DNA from: Candidatus Eisenbergiella merdavium
GTDB taxonomy: Bacteria; Bacillota; Clostridia; Lachnospirales; Lachnospiraceae
Assembly: GCA_019119595.1 (NCBI GenBank)
Contig: DWWS01000045.1
Location: 1-64,000, forward strand
Reading direction: 5' to 3'
Length of the DNA stretch: 64,000 nt
The translations under genes were made by a program, and so were the position numbers. The notes below the pieces were generated by a model. It ran no database searches. It worked only from the letters and a program-made list of their open reading frames with translations, and had not been told where the DNA came from. Positions within the stretch are counted from its first letter, which is position 1. Every line of letters begins with the position of its first letter. Shown piece by piece: positions 1 through 8,300 of this stretch.

Positions 1-449
1 ACCCGCTGCTGCTGTCCGCCGGAAAGCTGGCCCGGCAGATGCCTGCGCCTGTCCGTAAGGCCAAGCAGGCGCAGAAGCTCCTCCACCTGCCCCGGCTCCG
101 GCCTCCTGTGATCCAAAAGCAGCGGAAACAGGATATTCTGCTCCACATCCAGCTCCTGGATGAGATGGAAGGACTGAAAAATAAAACCGATATTCTGTCT
201 GCGGAAGATCGTCCGCTCCTTTTCCGACAGAGAAAAAAGATCATCCCCGTCCAGCCATACCTTTCCGGACGTAGGCTCGTCCAGCCCGCCGATGCAGTTT
301 AAAAGCGTGCTTTTCCCTGAGCCGGATTCCCCGATCACAGCGGCAAATTCTCCTTTCTCCAGGCAAAAGGACACGTCTTTCAACGCGTCCACCCGCGCCT
401 CCCCGCTCCCATATACCTTACACAGCTTTTCCACCCGTAAAATCTCCAT
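1..449 (-). CDS. ABC transporter ATP-binding protein (3' part outside window)
   Basis: This is the N-terminal ~149 residues of a MacB/BceA/LolD-type ATPase that energises an ABC exporter or peptide-sensing permease at the membrane. It starts with MEILRVEKLCKVYGSG. The Walker A motif GESGSGKSTLLNCIGG lies near residue 40, the Q-loop is in IGFIFQSFHLIQ, and the signature LSGGQQQR sits at the window edge. The start at 449 follows GGAGG with 5 nt spacing. It is the third gene of a unit (regulator, kinase, ATPase) on the same strand, the usual arrangement of antimicrobial-peptide-responsive two-component/ABC modules; a permease is expected just beyond the window. Family is certain; substrate is unknown. 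Confidence 0.9.
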   Translation of the reverse strand, partial: MEILRVEKLCKVYGSGEARVDALKDVSFCLEKGEFAAVIGESGSGKSTLLNCIGGLDEPTSGKVWLDGDDLFSLSEKERTIFRRQNIGFIFQSFHLIQELDVEQNILFPLLLDHRRPEPGQVEELLRLLGLTDRRRHLPGQLSGGQQQR

Positions 450-592
450 GTAAACCTCCGTTCCAAATATGAAATATGCTCTGTGCCCTGACGGCAGTGA
501 CAGCTCACGGACGCATCTGACGTCCGCCGTATCTCATTTAACCGCCCTATCCCATTGAAGCATATCCGCCTTACATTCCGGTGAATCCCGCC

Positions 593-1849
593 TTACATTT
601 CTGAAAGAAAGGTCATGGAAAAGACGCTTCCCTCGCCGGGAACGCTGCTGACGGAAAGCACGCCGCCCTGCCCCTCCGTCACCGCCTTTGCCAGGGGAAG
701 CCCAAGGCCCACGCCCGCGGACTGTCGATTTTCTCTGTCGGGGCCGCTGCGGTAGAAGCGCCTGAAAATATGGGGCAGATCCTCCGGGCTGATCCCGCAG
801 CCGTCGTCCTCCACGCAGATGCGGAGCATACCGGGCGAGCGCTTCCAGCCGACGCGCACCGTCCCTCCTCTTTCCGTATGATCCAGCGCGTTTTTTACCA
901 GATTGGAGAGGGCCTCCGCCGTCCACTGAGGATCGCAGATCAGACGTTCCCCCTCATCCCCCTCCGCCGTAAGCCGCTTTCCCTCCTGTCCGGCTCTGAT
1001 GGACAGCTCCTCCAGCGCATCCCGCACCAGCTCCTGAACCGGGCAATCCTCCGGCTCAAAACGGACGCTCCCCGCATCCAGGCGCATGATCTTTAAAAGC
1101 AGGCCGATCAGCCGCTGCATCCGATCCAGCGACTGCAGGGCCTTTGCGGAAAACTCCCGGACGGTCTCCTCCCGCTCCGGCTCCTCCTGCAAAATCTCCA
1201 TATACATGGTCAGGGCGGCTAACGGTGTTTTGAGCTGATGGGAAATATCCGATACGACCTCCTTCAGAGCCTCCTTCGCGGTCCGCTCCGCCTCGCCCTT
1301 CGCCTGCGCCGCCCGGGAAAGCTGGTCCGCCGCCGAAAACAGCCGGTAAAGCTCTCCCGTTTCCCCCCTTGGCAAATGCCTGGAAAAGTCTCCCTGCGCA
1401 TACCGGGAAAGGACGCCGGCAGCCTGCTCATACAGCGACTCCCGCCGTTTGAGGAAAAAAAGGCTTCCCCAGATCAGAACAGCGCCGCACAAAAAGGCAG
1501 CCCCAAACGAAAAAAGGGCGCTCCGCCCTGCCGCCCGTCTGGCCTGCGGATACAGAAGCGCCAGGCTTTCCCGCGTCCGTCCGGCGCGAAGAAGCAGCGC
1601 CTCCCCTTCGTCCGTCGTTTCTGCTCCGCTTAAGATTTCCGCCGTCTCCTCTTCCGAAAGCCCTGCCTCCAGCATCCCTGACACAAGCTGCGCCTCCCTG
1701 TTAAGAACGGCGTCCCTGACTCCCTGCGCCTGCACCAGTCCTCCCAGAACGCCAAGCGCAAGAAGCAGCGCGCAGCAGGCGGCAAGGAAGATCAAAAAAA
1801 GCCGTTCCTGCTTATCCTGCCAGAGTCTGTCCACATCACTTCCCATCAT
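593..1849 (-). CDS. sensor histidine kinase
   Basis: This 418-residue membrane kinase is expected to autophosphorylate and pass phosphate to the response regulator encoded just upstream. A first membrane segment lies at about residues 16-38, a ~75-residue extracytoplasmic loop follows, and a second membrane segment lies at about 112-132. Then come a HAMP-like linker, the H-box DISHQLKTPLAAL (His near residue 206), an N-box LSNLVKNALDHT and a G-box DDGCGISPEDLPHIF. The start (tandem ATG at 1849/1846) follows GGAGG and overlaps the regulator's 3' end by 14 bp, so translation is probably coupled. The long external loop differs from the very short loop of BceS-type kinases, so a classical ligand-sensing kinase is more likely. 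Confidence 0.93.
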   Translation of the reverse strand: MMGSDVDRLWQDKQERLFLIFLAACCALLLALGVLGGLVQAQGVRDAVLNREAQLVSGMLEAGLSEEETAEILSGAETTDEGEALLLRAGRTRESLALLYPQARRAAGRSALFSFGAAFLCGAVLIWGSLFFLKRRESLYEQAAGVLSRYAQGDFSRHLPRGETGELYRLFSAADQLSRAAQAKGEAERTAKEALKEVVSDISHQLKTPLAALTMYMEILQEEPEREETVREFSAKALQSLDRMQRLIGLLLKIMRLDAGSVRFEPEDCPVQELVRDALEELSIRAGQEGKRLTAEGDEGERLICDPQWTAEALSNLVKNALDHTERGGTVRVGWKRSPGMLRICVEDDGCGISPEDLPHIFRRFYRSGPDRENRQSAGVGLGLPLAKAVTEGQGGVLSVSSVPGEGSVFSMTFLSEM

Positions 1850-2558
1850 CCCTGCCTCCTTTCCAACGATACCCGATCCCCCGCACGGTTATCAGCATTT
1901 CCGGACGGGAGGGATCCCGCTCTGTTTTTTCCCGCAGCCTCCGGATATAGACGGAAAGGGTGTTGTCGTCCACAAAGCTCCCGTTTCCGTCCCACAGCAC
2001 ATCCAGGATCCGTCCTCTTGGCAGGGTTCTTCCCTCATTTGCCAGAAGCAGGCACAGAAGCCGGTATTCCGCCCCGGTCAGCTCCAGCGGCCGTTCCTCC
2101 AGATACGCCCTTCCTGCGGTCAGGTCCACCCGAAGAGGCCCGCTTCTCAATTCCTCCCTTCCGGCCGCCGCGCCGGCGCTCCGTCTCAGCTGGGCGCGGA
2201 TACGTGAGCAAAGCTCTCCCAGCCGGAAGGGCTTGGTGATATAGTCGTCTCCGCCTCCGTCCAGTCCGCGGATGACGCTGGTTTCCTCATCCGCCGCGGT
2301 GAGAAAAATGATGGGAACCCCGCTTCCCCTCCGGCGCACCTCTTCGCACAGCGAAAATCCGGTCCCGTCCGGAAGGGACACGTCAAGAAGCAGCAGCTCA
2401 TAGGGGATTTCTTCTCTGCTTCCTCCGAACAGAAGGCTCCTGCCCTCCGCAACCGTCCGGGCCACCTCGACCCGGAAGCCGTTTTTTTCCAGCGAATATT
2501 GTAAACCGTCGATCAGACTGCCGTCGTCCTCCAACAGCAGAAGCCTGTTTCCTTCCAT
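1836..2558 (-). CDS. OmpR/PhoB-family response regulator
   Basis: This is a 240-residue DNA-binding regulator. The N-terminal receiver domain (LLLLEDDGSL acidic pocket, phospho-acceptor Asp in LLLLDVSLPDG near residue 55, conserved Lys in DDYITKPF) is followed by a winged-helix domain ending in DNTLSVYIRRLREK and TVRGIGYRWKGG. The start at 2558 is chosen because it gives MEGNRLLLLEDD directly after AGAGGAAT; an upstream in-frame extension lacks a ribosome site. It is the first gene of the regulator-kinase-ABC ATPase unit and probably controls the ABC genes. A 143-bp gap between the kinase and the ATPase gene could carry its binding site. Confidence 0.94.
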   Translation of the reverse strand: MEGNRLLLLEDDGSLIDGLQYSLEKNGFRVEVARTVAEGRSLLFGGSREEIPYELLLLDVSLPDGTGFSLCEEVRRRGSGVPIIFLTAADEETSVIRGLDGGGDDYITKPFRLGELCSRIRAQLRRSAGAAAGREELRSGPLRVDLTAGRAYLEERPLELTGAEYRLLCLLLANEGRTLPRGRILDVLWDGNGSFVDDNTLSVYIRRLREKTERDPSRPEMLITVRGIGYRWKGGRDDGK

Positions 2559-2822
2559 GTCAATTCCTCTTTCATAGCGGGGCAAAGCTTTACCTGCCCC
2601 CGCCCGCTTTTTGTCCTGTGATATTCTCACCGTCTCCTGTTTTTCCTTTTTCTTTCTTACTTATTGTAGCACAGAACGGCCAAATGAAACGTGCTTTTCA
2701 TACGGCTTTTGCCTTACAGAACTGTAAGAAAGGTTCTTGGTTTTGGCCGTGCGGAATCCGGCCTCCGTTCCGCCCCCAGCCTGAACGGCTGCCTCTGTCC
2801 ATCATACGTCCGATTTGCATGA

Positions 2823-2851
2823 TGGACAGCATTTGGCAGAAATGATATAAT
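2823..2851 (+). promoter_or_regulatory. sigma-A type promoter of the 2885 gene
   Basis: TGGACA at 2823-2828 and TATAAT at 2846-2851 are separated by 17 bp. The predicted transcript begins near 2858, leaving a short leader before the GGGAGG ribosome site of the gene starting at 2885. Confidence 0.65.
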
Positions 2852-2884
2852 ATTTCAAATCATTTTATCCGCGGGAGGAATCCG

Positions 2885-3532
2885 ATGAAAAGCAATATAT
2901 GTACGATTAAAAGGGGCTTTGTAAGGGCGGCTGTTTTTAGGGAAGTAGAAAAATCCGCTCAATATTTTGATCTGGATAAAAAATCAAGGCTGCAGCTTCG
3001 GCTTCTGACGGAGGAGCTCACAGGAATGATGAATGAGCTCGCGGGAAAATACCGCGCCGAGTTCTGGGTGGAGGCGGATCCTGTAGAATACGTGGTCCAG
3101 TATTGGGAAAAGGTCCGAAACGTCAGCTTCCAGCTTCATCTGCGTATGGACGAGCACCTGAACGAGGAGAGCCGCAGACAACTGATATCCGTTTCAACAA
3201 CGGGAAGGAACGAACCGCCCATAGGCATCATGGGAAAGCTTCAGGCTTTTCTGGAGCAGTGCTCCCAATCCTACAGCGATCTTGGCGAATTTTGTAATCA
3301 GGAAGGGACCTTCATGCCCTCCATGGGAGATATGTATGAAGTCAGCAGCATACAGAATAATTCCCTGGTGTGGTCTTTAAACGATTATTCCAAAAGGGTT
3401 TCCTCCAATAAGCAGAGCAGGGAATGGGACGAGCTGGAAAAATCGATCATTGCCAATGTGGCTGACGATGTGGTTGTAAAAATCCGCAAGAATCACGCGG
3501 AGGTGATCGTTTCCAAGCTTTTCCGCCGCTGA
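2885..3532 (+). CDS. GHKL-type ATPase-like protein of unknown role
   Basis: This 215-residue soluble protein starts at ATG 2885 after GGGAGG. Residues 36-52 (LQLRLLTEELTGMMNEL) resemble the N-box helix of histidine-kinase-like/anti-sigma ATPases, followed by alternating strands (RAEFWVEADP, SFQLHLRMDE) and a segment ISVSTTGRNEPPIGIMGKL that could form the nucleotide lid. Similar stand-alone proteins are common in Clostridia and lack a phospho-accepting His domain. Function is not established; regulation of a partner by binding or phosphorylation is an inference from the fold. It lies upstream of another orphan gene (3727) on the same strand, but a hairpin and a separate promoter lie between them. 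Confidence 0.7.
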   Translation: MKSNICTIKRGFVRAAVFREVEKSAQYFDLDKKSRLQLRLLTEELTGMMNELAGKYRAEFWVEADPVEYVVQYWEKVRNVSFQLHLRMDEHLNEESRRQLISVSTTGRNEPPIGIMGKLQAFLEQCSQSYSDLGEFCNQEGTFMPSMGDMYEVSSIQNNSLVWSLNDYSKRVSSNKQSREWDELEKSIIANVADDVVVKIRKNHAEVIVSKLFRR

Positions 3533-3533
3533 G

Positions 3534-3583
3534 TTGCAGTTCACTGGCAAGCCAGCGAACTGTAACGCCGCTGAGCGTTTTTT
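3534..3583 (+). terminator. hairpin with downstream T-run after the 2885 gene
   Basis: CAGTTC/CTGGC pairs with GCCAG/GAACTG around an AA loop, followed by a second small CGC/GCG hairpin and six T residues at 3578-3583. It starts one base after the stop codon region of the GHKL-like gene. Termination is likely but the T-run is offset from the main stem. Confidence 0.5.
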
Positions 3584-3603
3584 CCGCAGCCTCCTTCAAA
3601 TGC

Positions 3604-3632
3604 TTTACAGGAGGCTGTCCAATCTATATAAT
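3604..3632 (+). promoter_or_regulatory. sigma-A type promoter of the PLMP-like gene
   Basis: TTTACA at 3604-3609 and TATAAT at 3627-3632 with a 17-bp spacer. Because the -10 box covers 3627-3632, the in-frame ATG at 3631 cannot be the translation start; the ATG at 3727 is used instead, leaving a leader of about 88 nt. Confidence 0.65.
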
Positions 3633-3641
3633 GAAAGTGCC

Positions 3642-3739
3642 GGGGGAGACACCCATCCAAAAAAACGAAGCGCCCGCAGCAACGGGAACGAAACAAATGG
3701 ACATCGGACAGAAGGGGAGGACACCCATGAAAAAAAACA
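3642..3739 (+). repeat. duplicated ribosome-binding/start region
   Basis: GGGGGAGACACCCATCC followed by A7-C (3642-3666) recurs as GGGGAGGACACCCATGA followed by A-rich sequence (3714-3739), 72 bp apart. The downstream copy is the real ribosome site and start codon of the 3727 gene. The upstream copy has ATC in place of ATG, so it looks like a decoy left by a tandem duplication. Confidence 0.6.
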
Positions 3740-4305
3740 TTGCTGTCATTGATGCAGAAGGAAACGTTTATGAAGCGACCTGGCCCAGACGCGCCAGGGG
3801 ACTGGTCAAAAGCGGCAGGGCGCGCTTTGTTGGCCGAAATACCATCTGCCTTGTGCGCCCGCCCGCATATACGGAGGGCAAATGTATGGAACAGATCCTT
3901 GATTCAAAAATGACGAACAGCCCGCAGGCTGAAGCATTACAGAGCGATGCGGCAGGAAAGGAATCGGAAAAAAGAACGGCAAAAGCAGCGGAGGCAGGCC
4001 TGGACATGTCCTTTGTGGTCCGCAAAATTGATGAGATTACGGCCGGAACCGCAGAGCTACGGGCGGCCATCGGTCAGATGGAGAACCTGGAGGATACCGC
4101 GGCCGAAGCGCTCGGCAGCATGATGGAGGCGAGAGAGATGACCAATCAGCAGATGATCAGCCTTCTCCAAAACATCCTTGATGCCGTTAAGCCGGATCCC
4201 GCCCTCGTCCGCATGGAAGCGGTGACGAAGCTGCTTTCCGACGCCGGGCTGGATGAGAATCACAAATTTGACCTTTTAAATCAGACGATCCAGCGTCTGT
4301 TCTAA
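3727..4305 (+). CDS. protein with PLMP/RRXRR-like N-terminus plus helical region
   Basis: This is a 192-residue protein starting at ATG 3727 after AGGGGAGG. Residues 5-45 (AVIDAEGNVYEATWPRRARG, LVKSGRARFV, NTICLVRPP) follow the pattern hydrophobic strand, Asp/Gly turn, R-A-R-x-L, x-G-R-A, V, I-x-L. That pattern is characteristic of the PLMP/RRXRR domain at the start of IscB nucleases. The rest is charged and helical (DEITAGTAELRAAIGQMENL) with no RuvC or HNH motif. A family of such short proteins is common in Clostridia but without known function. The link to IscB is an inference from the motif pattern only. A terminator follows directly, so it is monocistronic. Confidence 0.6.
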   Translation: MKKNIAVIDAEGNVYEATWPRRARGLVKSGRARFVGRNTICLVRPPAYTEGKCMEQILDSKMTNSPQAEALQSDAAGKESEKRTAKAAEAGLDMSFVVRKIDEITAGTAELRAAIGQMENLEDTAAEALGSMMEAREMTNQQMISLLQNILDAVKPDPALVRMEAVTKLLSDAGLDENHKFDLLNQTIQRLF

Positions 4306-4315
4306 AAAGATGACA

Positions 4316-4364
4316 AACGGAGGGCCTTTGCAGGAAATTTTCTGCAAAGACCTCCGTTCTTTTT
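4316..4364 (+). terminator. rho-independent terminator of the 3727 gene
   Basis: AACGGAGG and CCTTTGCAG pair with CTGCAAAG and CCTCCGTT around a GAAATTTT loop, followed by CTTTTTA. A second imperfect inverted repeat (CCCTTAAGG/CCTTTAAGGG, 4367-4395) lies immediately downstream. Confidence 0.8.
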
Positions 4365-4438
4365 ACCCTTAAGGAAATTTTTTACCTTTAAGGGAATTTC
4401 GTCGTCAGACGAACGCTCGGCTTTGAAAAACAGGATTT

Positions 4439-5269
4439 TCAGATCCTCCGGCTTCCCCGGTTCAGCCTGCCGTACGTGCTCCGGATACAGCCGCCGGAAA
4501 GAAGATGCCTTTTCACTCCGCGCTGCAGGGTGGTGTCCTCTGGAAGCGCTTCATAGTCTGCGGCTTTCGTATGGAACAGCCACTGGAGGATACCGTCGTC
4601 CTTCTCCCCTTCCCCATCTACCGTAAAACGGTTCTGAAAGCCGACGATGTTCGACCCTTCCGGAAGCATCCGGCGAAGCTGCGGATCCAGCAGCCAGGAA
4701 TGGCAGAAATATTCCGCCTGTCCGGTTTCCGGATAATAAGCCGAAAAAAATTGTTCCGCCCTTCGCAGCGATTCCTCCACCGAAGCGGCGGAAAGATCGG
4801 CGTCCGAAGGGATATGCATGGAAATCCGGAAGCTGTTTTCGCCGGGTACTATTTCATATTCCAGCTCGCCGATCCGGAACAGATGGCATCCCGCCTGCCG
4901 GACCGTCCACCATTCTCTGTCAAAATAGTGCCGCCCCGTCATCCGGAACGTCTCGTTGATGAACCGGGTATAGCACTTCATGGTGGAAAAATAAATCTCG
5001 TCGTCAATGCCCTTTTCCCGGTAGACCGTCCAGGCGTCTGCGGAGGCCCGGAGCATGCAGGCCAGGATACGCGTATGATCCGCATCCTCTCCCAGAGCCT
5101 CCTGCAGCCTGCTTAAGGTCTGCGCCATTTTGTCATACTGATAAAATTCCTTCAGGTAACCGTCCACCCGGCTGAAGTCGAAGCCGCCGGCAAATGCCAG
5201 CACCTTCCTGCTCACTTCGGCGGGCAGGCATATTTTCTCACAAAGAATCGAAAGCTCCATTTTTTTCAT
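4439..5269 (-). CDS. GNAT-like acyltransferase domain protein (DUF5596 type)
   Basis: This 276-residue protein matches in layout the Firmicute 'acyltransferase domain-containing' family: an N-terminal helical domain (residues 1-125) and a C-terminal GNAT-like half with FRISMHIPSDADLS and the segment YFCHSWLLDPQLRRMLPEGSN typical of this family. Identification rests on recalled family features, not on a search. The ATG at 5269 follows AGGGAG. It begins 40 bp after the stop of the GH115 gene on the same strand, so the two are probably co-transcribed. The substrate is unknown; acylation or deacylation of a sugar or glycan fragment would fit the neighbourhood but is only inferred. Confidence 0.65.
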   Translation of the reverse strand: MKKMELSILCEKICLPAEVSRKVLAFAGGFDFSRVDGYLKEFYQYDKMAQTLSRLQEALGEDADHTRILACMLRASADAWTVYREKGIDDEIYFSTMKCYTRFINETFRMTGRHYFDREWWTVRQAGCHLFRIGELEYEIVPGENSFRISMHIPSDADLSAASVEESLRRAEQFFSAYYPETGQAEYFCHSWLLDPQLRRMLPEGSNIVGFQNRFTVDGEGEKDDGILQWLFHTKAADYEALPEDTTLQRGVKRHLLSGGCIRSTYGRLNRGSRRI

Positions 5270-5309
5270 TGTATTCAGTCTCCCTTTTCGTCAGCGCTCC
5301 TTTTCCCGA

Positions 5310-8300
5310 TCAGCGCTCTTTCTCCCATTCCAGATCCGAAGGCGGCAGTTCTTCTCCCTTCACAAGGCAGATCCTCTCAAACCGCATGCCGGAGGCCATG
5401 GCATAAATCTCCAGGGTATGCGCTCCGGGCGCAAGGCTGGTCTTCGCAAGAGGCACCCAGCGGTAAACCTGCTCCGCCTCATACCTCCACAAAAAACCGT
5501 CCCTGTGGCCCGGAAGAGGCGTCAGAACTTTTCCGTCCACGCCGGCAAGCACCCGGGATTCCTCCTTCAGTCCGAAGCGGCACAGCAGCCAGATCACATA
5601 GTCTCCGCCTTCGGCGCGGACGCGGTAATGCAGGCCCGGCGCTTCCTTTTCATCCTCCCATGTCCTCCCCGCACCGCGGATATACATGGCAAGACCGCTT
5701 CTTCCAAAGGTCTCTCCGGCGCAGTACTGCCATCTGTCGTCGGAGACCCGGGCATATTCGCTTCCCGCAAGGGCTGAGGCGGTGTCGATCCGGATCATCT
5801 GATCCTGTTCCGCAAAGATGGTTTCCGCTTCCTCCAGATAATGCTCCGGCTTTATCGGACGCGCTGTGCGCTCCGGCAGTTTCACGATGTCTCCCGCTGC
5901 CAGATTGTCGGAGGATACCTGCAGAGGCTCATACAGCTCCGCCCGGGGCTTTGGCTCCATTTTTCCGTAAAAGGCCTCACACCAGCGCTCCGTATCCCAT
6001 TCCTTTGGAAGCTCCTGGCAGCCCGTCACGCCCGCCAGATTGTTCACCTTCCGCTCCTGTGTATAGATCACAAGCCGGGAAAAGGCGAAATACCGGTCCA
6101 CCGCATGCAGGCAGAGCTCGTGAACGCCGGCGGAAAGATACGGAAGCCGCAGATACAGACGCTCCGCATTGTTCAGCACATTTTTCTTCCAGCTTCCTCT
6201 CCATTCGTCCGTGGACTCGCTTTCCAGAAGCCGCATCTGTCCGCCGTCTACGGACACACCGATCCGGATGCGGCCTGTGGCGTTCAGGGAAGGGAAGCGA
6301 TGAAGCTCCAGCAGAAATTCCCCTTCGCTGGTCAGACAGACCGGATAGCGCAGGGGCTGTTCCGCCGGACCACCCTCACAGCATTCCACCAGATTTCCCG
6401 CGCAGCGGCCCGCCCTTTTCACCACACGGAACCGGGGCGGAATCGTCTCTGCCGCATCCGCTTCCACGCAGACCAGCCCGCCATCCTCCACAAAGACAGG
6501 GCGGCCAGATGACCCTCTGTCCTGTTTCCGGTCCCTTCCATCGGCTTTCCGGAGGGACCTCTCCCCAACGGGGACCATCCCTTCCGGGCAGGCCGCGGTC
6601 AGGGAAACGGGGATCTCGAGCTGTCCGCCGTCGGTTAGGTTTTTCACCAGGATCCGGCCCGCCGCGGCCTTCCTCGCAGCCTTTCCCGTATCCTCCGCTG
6701 TCGCAAGGATTCGAATCTCCGTCCCCACTTTTCCCCGCTTTGAGGAAAGGGTAAGCCAGTCCGGCGCTTCTATATCATATTCAAATGTGTCGTCTGCCTC
6801 AGCGGCCCCGTTCCCGATCTCCAGCCACCTTACGCTGCCTCCCGTAAAGGAAAGCTCTTTTTCCTCGTTCCAGAGGCTGAGGATCATCCTGCCGTTTTTC
6901 AGCACCGTATCCTGCCCGGTCAGGGCGCCTTTCTTCAGCTCCCGCCAGGCAGCGAAGCCCTCGGGAAGCGGCGGGGTGCAGGCGGGAAGCATGGCCGCGC
7001 GCGGCGGCGGAAAGCCCTCCGGGTCCAGAATGCCGTCCCATTTTCCGTCCGCCATCCGTTTGTTATAATAAAGGATCATTTTCCGCCTCGCGTCGTCAAA
7101 CGTCCGGGTTCTGCGGACGTACTCCGCGGCAGCCGCAGCCTTTCCCTGCCTGCAGGCCAGCGTGCTCCTGTCCCCGTAATAGTAGGCAAGATTGGTAAAG
7201 TAAGCCGCGTGGATCCGCATCAGGACAAGCTGGAAGAAGGCGTCCCTCTCCTCTTCGGGCAGGGCCGCGTAAATCGCGTTTCCCTCTTCAAACAGCTCCT
7301 CATATTTGTGGATTCGCACGGCCGCCTCGTCCCCATAGGCGGTCTGGGAAAAGGCGTCGTCGTCCATGTTCTCCACCTTACGCACGTTGGTGAGCTGGGA
7401 AAAATCGTTGAGCAGGGCGGAAACCCGCCCGCCGATGCCGCCGGAAAAGCTTCCCGAAAAGTTTCCGGAAAAATCTCCCGAAAAGTTTCCCGAAAAGTTT
7501 CGTGTGATCCAGTCCGCCACCCAGGCGTCCACGTCCCGGGTCAGGGGTTTTTCTTTTTTTCCGGAAAGGGCGGCAAAGCGGGGCGCTTCCTCCTTGCCGA
7601 TCTCCCACGCCAGGCGCAGGAAAAATTCAATCTCCTGCTCCAGGGGCTTCATGGCTCCCGTATTGATCACCCACAGCTTGCGGATGTTCTCCTTCCATGC
7701 CTTTTGCAGCTCATAGGCGGTGTGCGCAAGCGGAATGGAGCAGAGGAACACATAGGACATGCTGGGCGGCGCCCAGTAAGAATTGTGATAGTAAAGGCCG
7801 TTTCCGCCGCTGCGCTTTTTCTCCTTCTCAGAGGGGTAACGCCGTACATATCCGTAGTTGTCGTTGGCCCACACCAGCGTCATATCCTCCGGCACCTCAA
7901 GCCCCGCGTCATACAGCTCAAGCACCTCCTTGTAGGGGATGAAGGTCATCATGGTATCATGCCCCAGCGTCTCCTTCAGGATCTGCCGCTGATCCCGGAT
8001 GACCGTCTCCAGAAGCTTCACCTTGGCGGCCTTCTGCTCCTCTTTTGGCAGGCGCAGGATAGCTTCCGTCTCAAAGCCGGAGTCATGAATGCCCCGCATT
8101 CCCAGCGTATAGCAGACCTCGAAATCCCGGTTCTGCTCCACGCTTTCCCTCCAGTATTCCTGCAGGATCTGACGGTTCCTTCCGGGAATGGAATAATCGT
8201 ATACCGCGTCCGTATATCCCTTCTTTGCAGTCCACGGCTTCCATTCCCGGTTATTGGAGCGCATCAGCATATCACAATGGGACGTGCCGACCACGATCCC

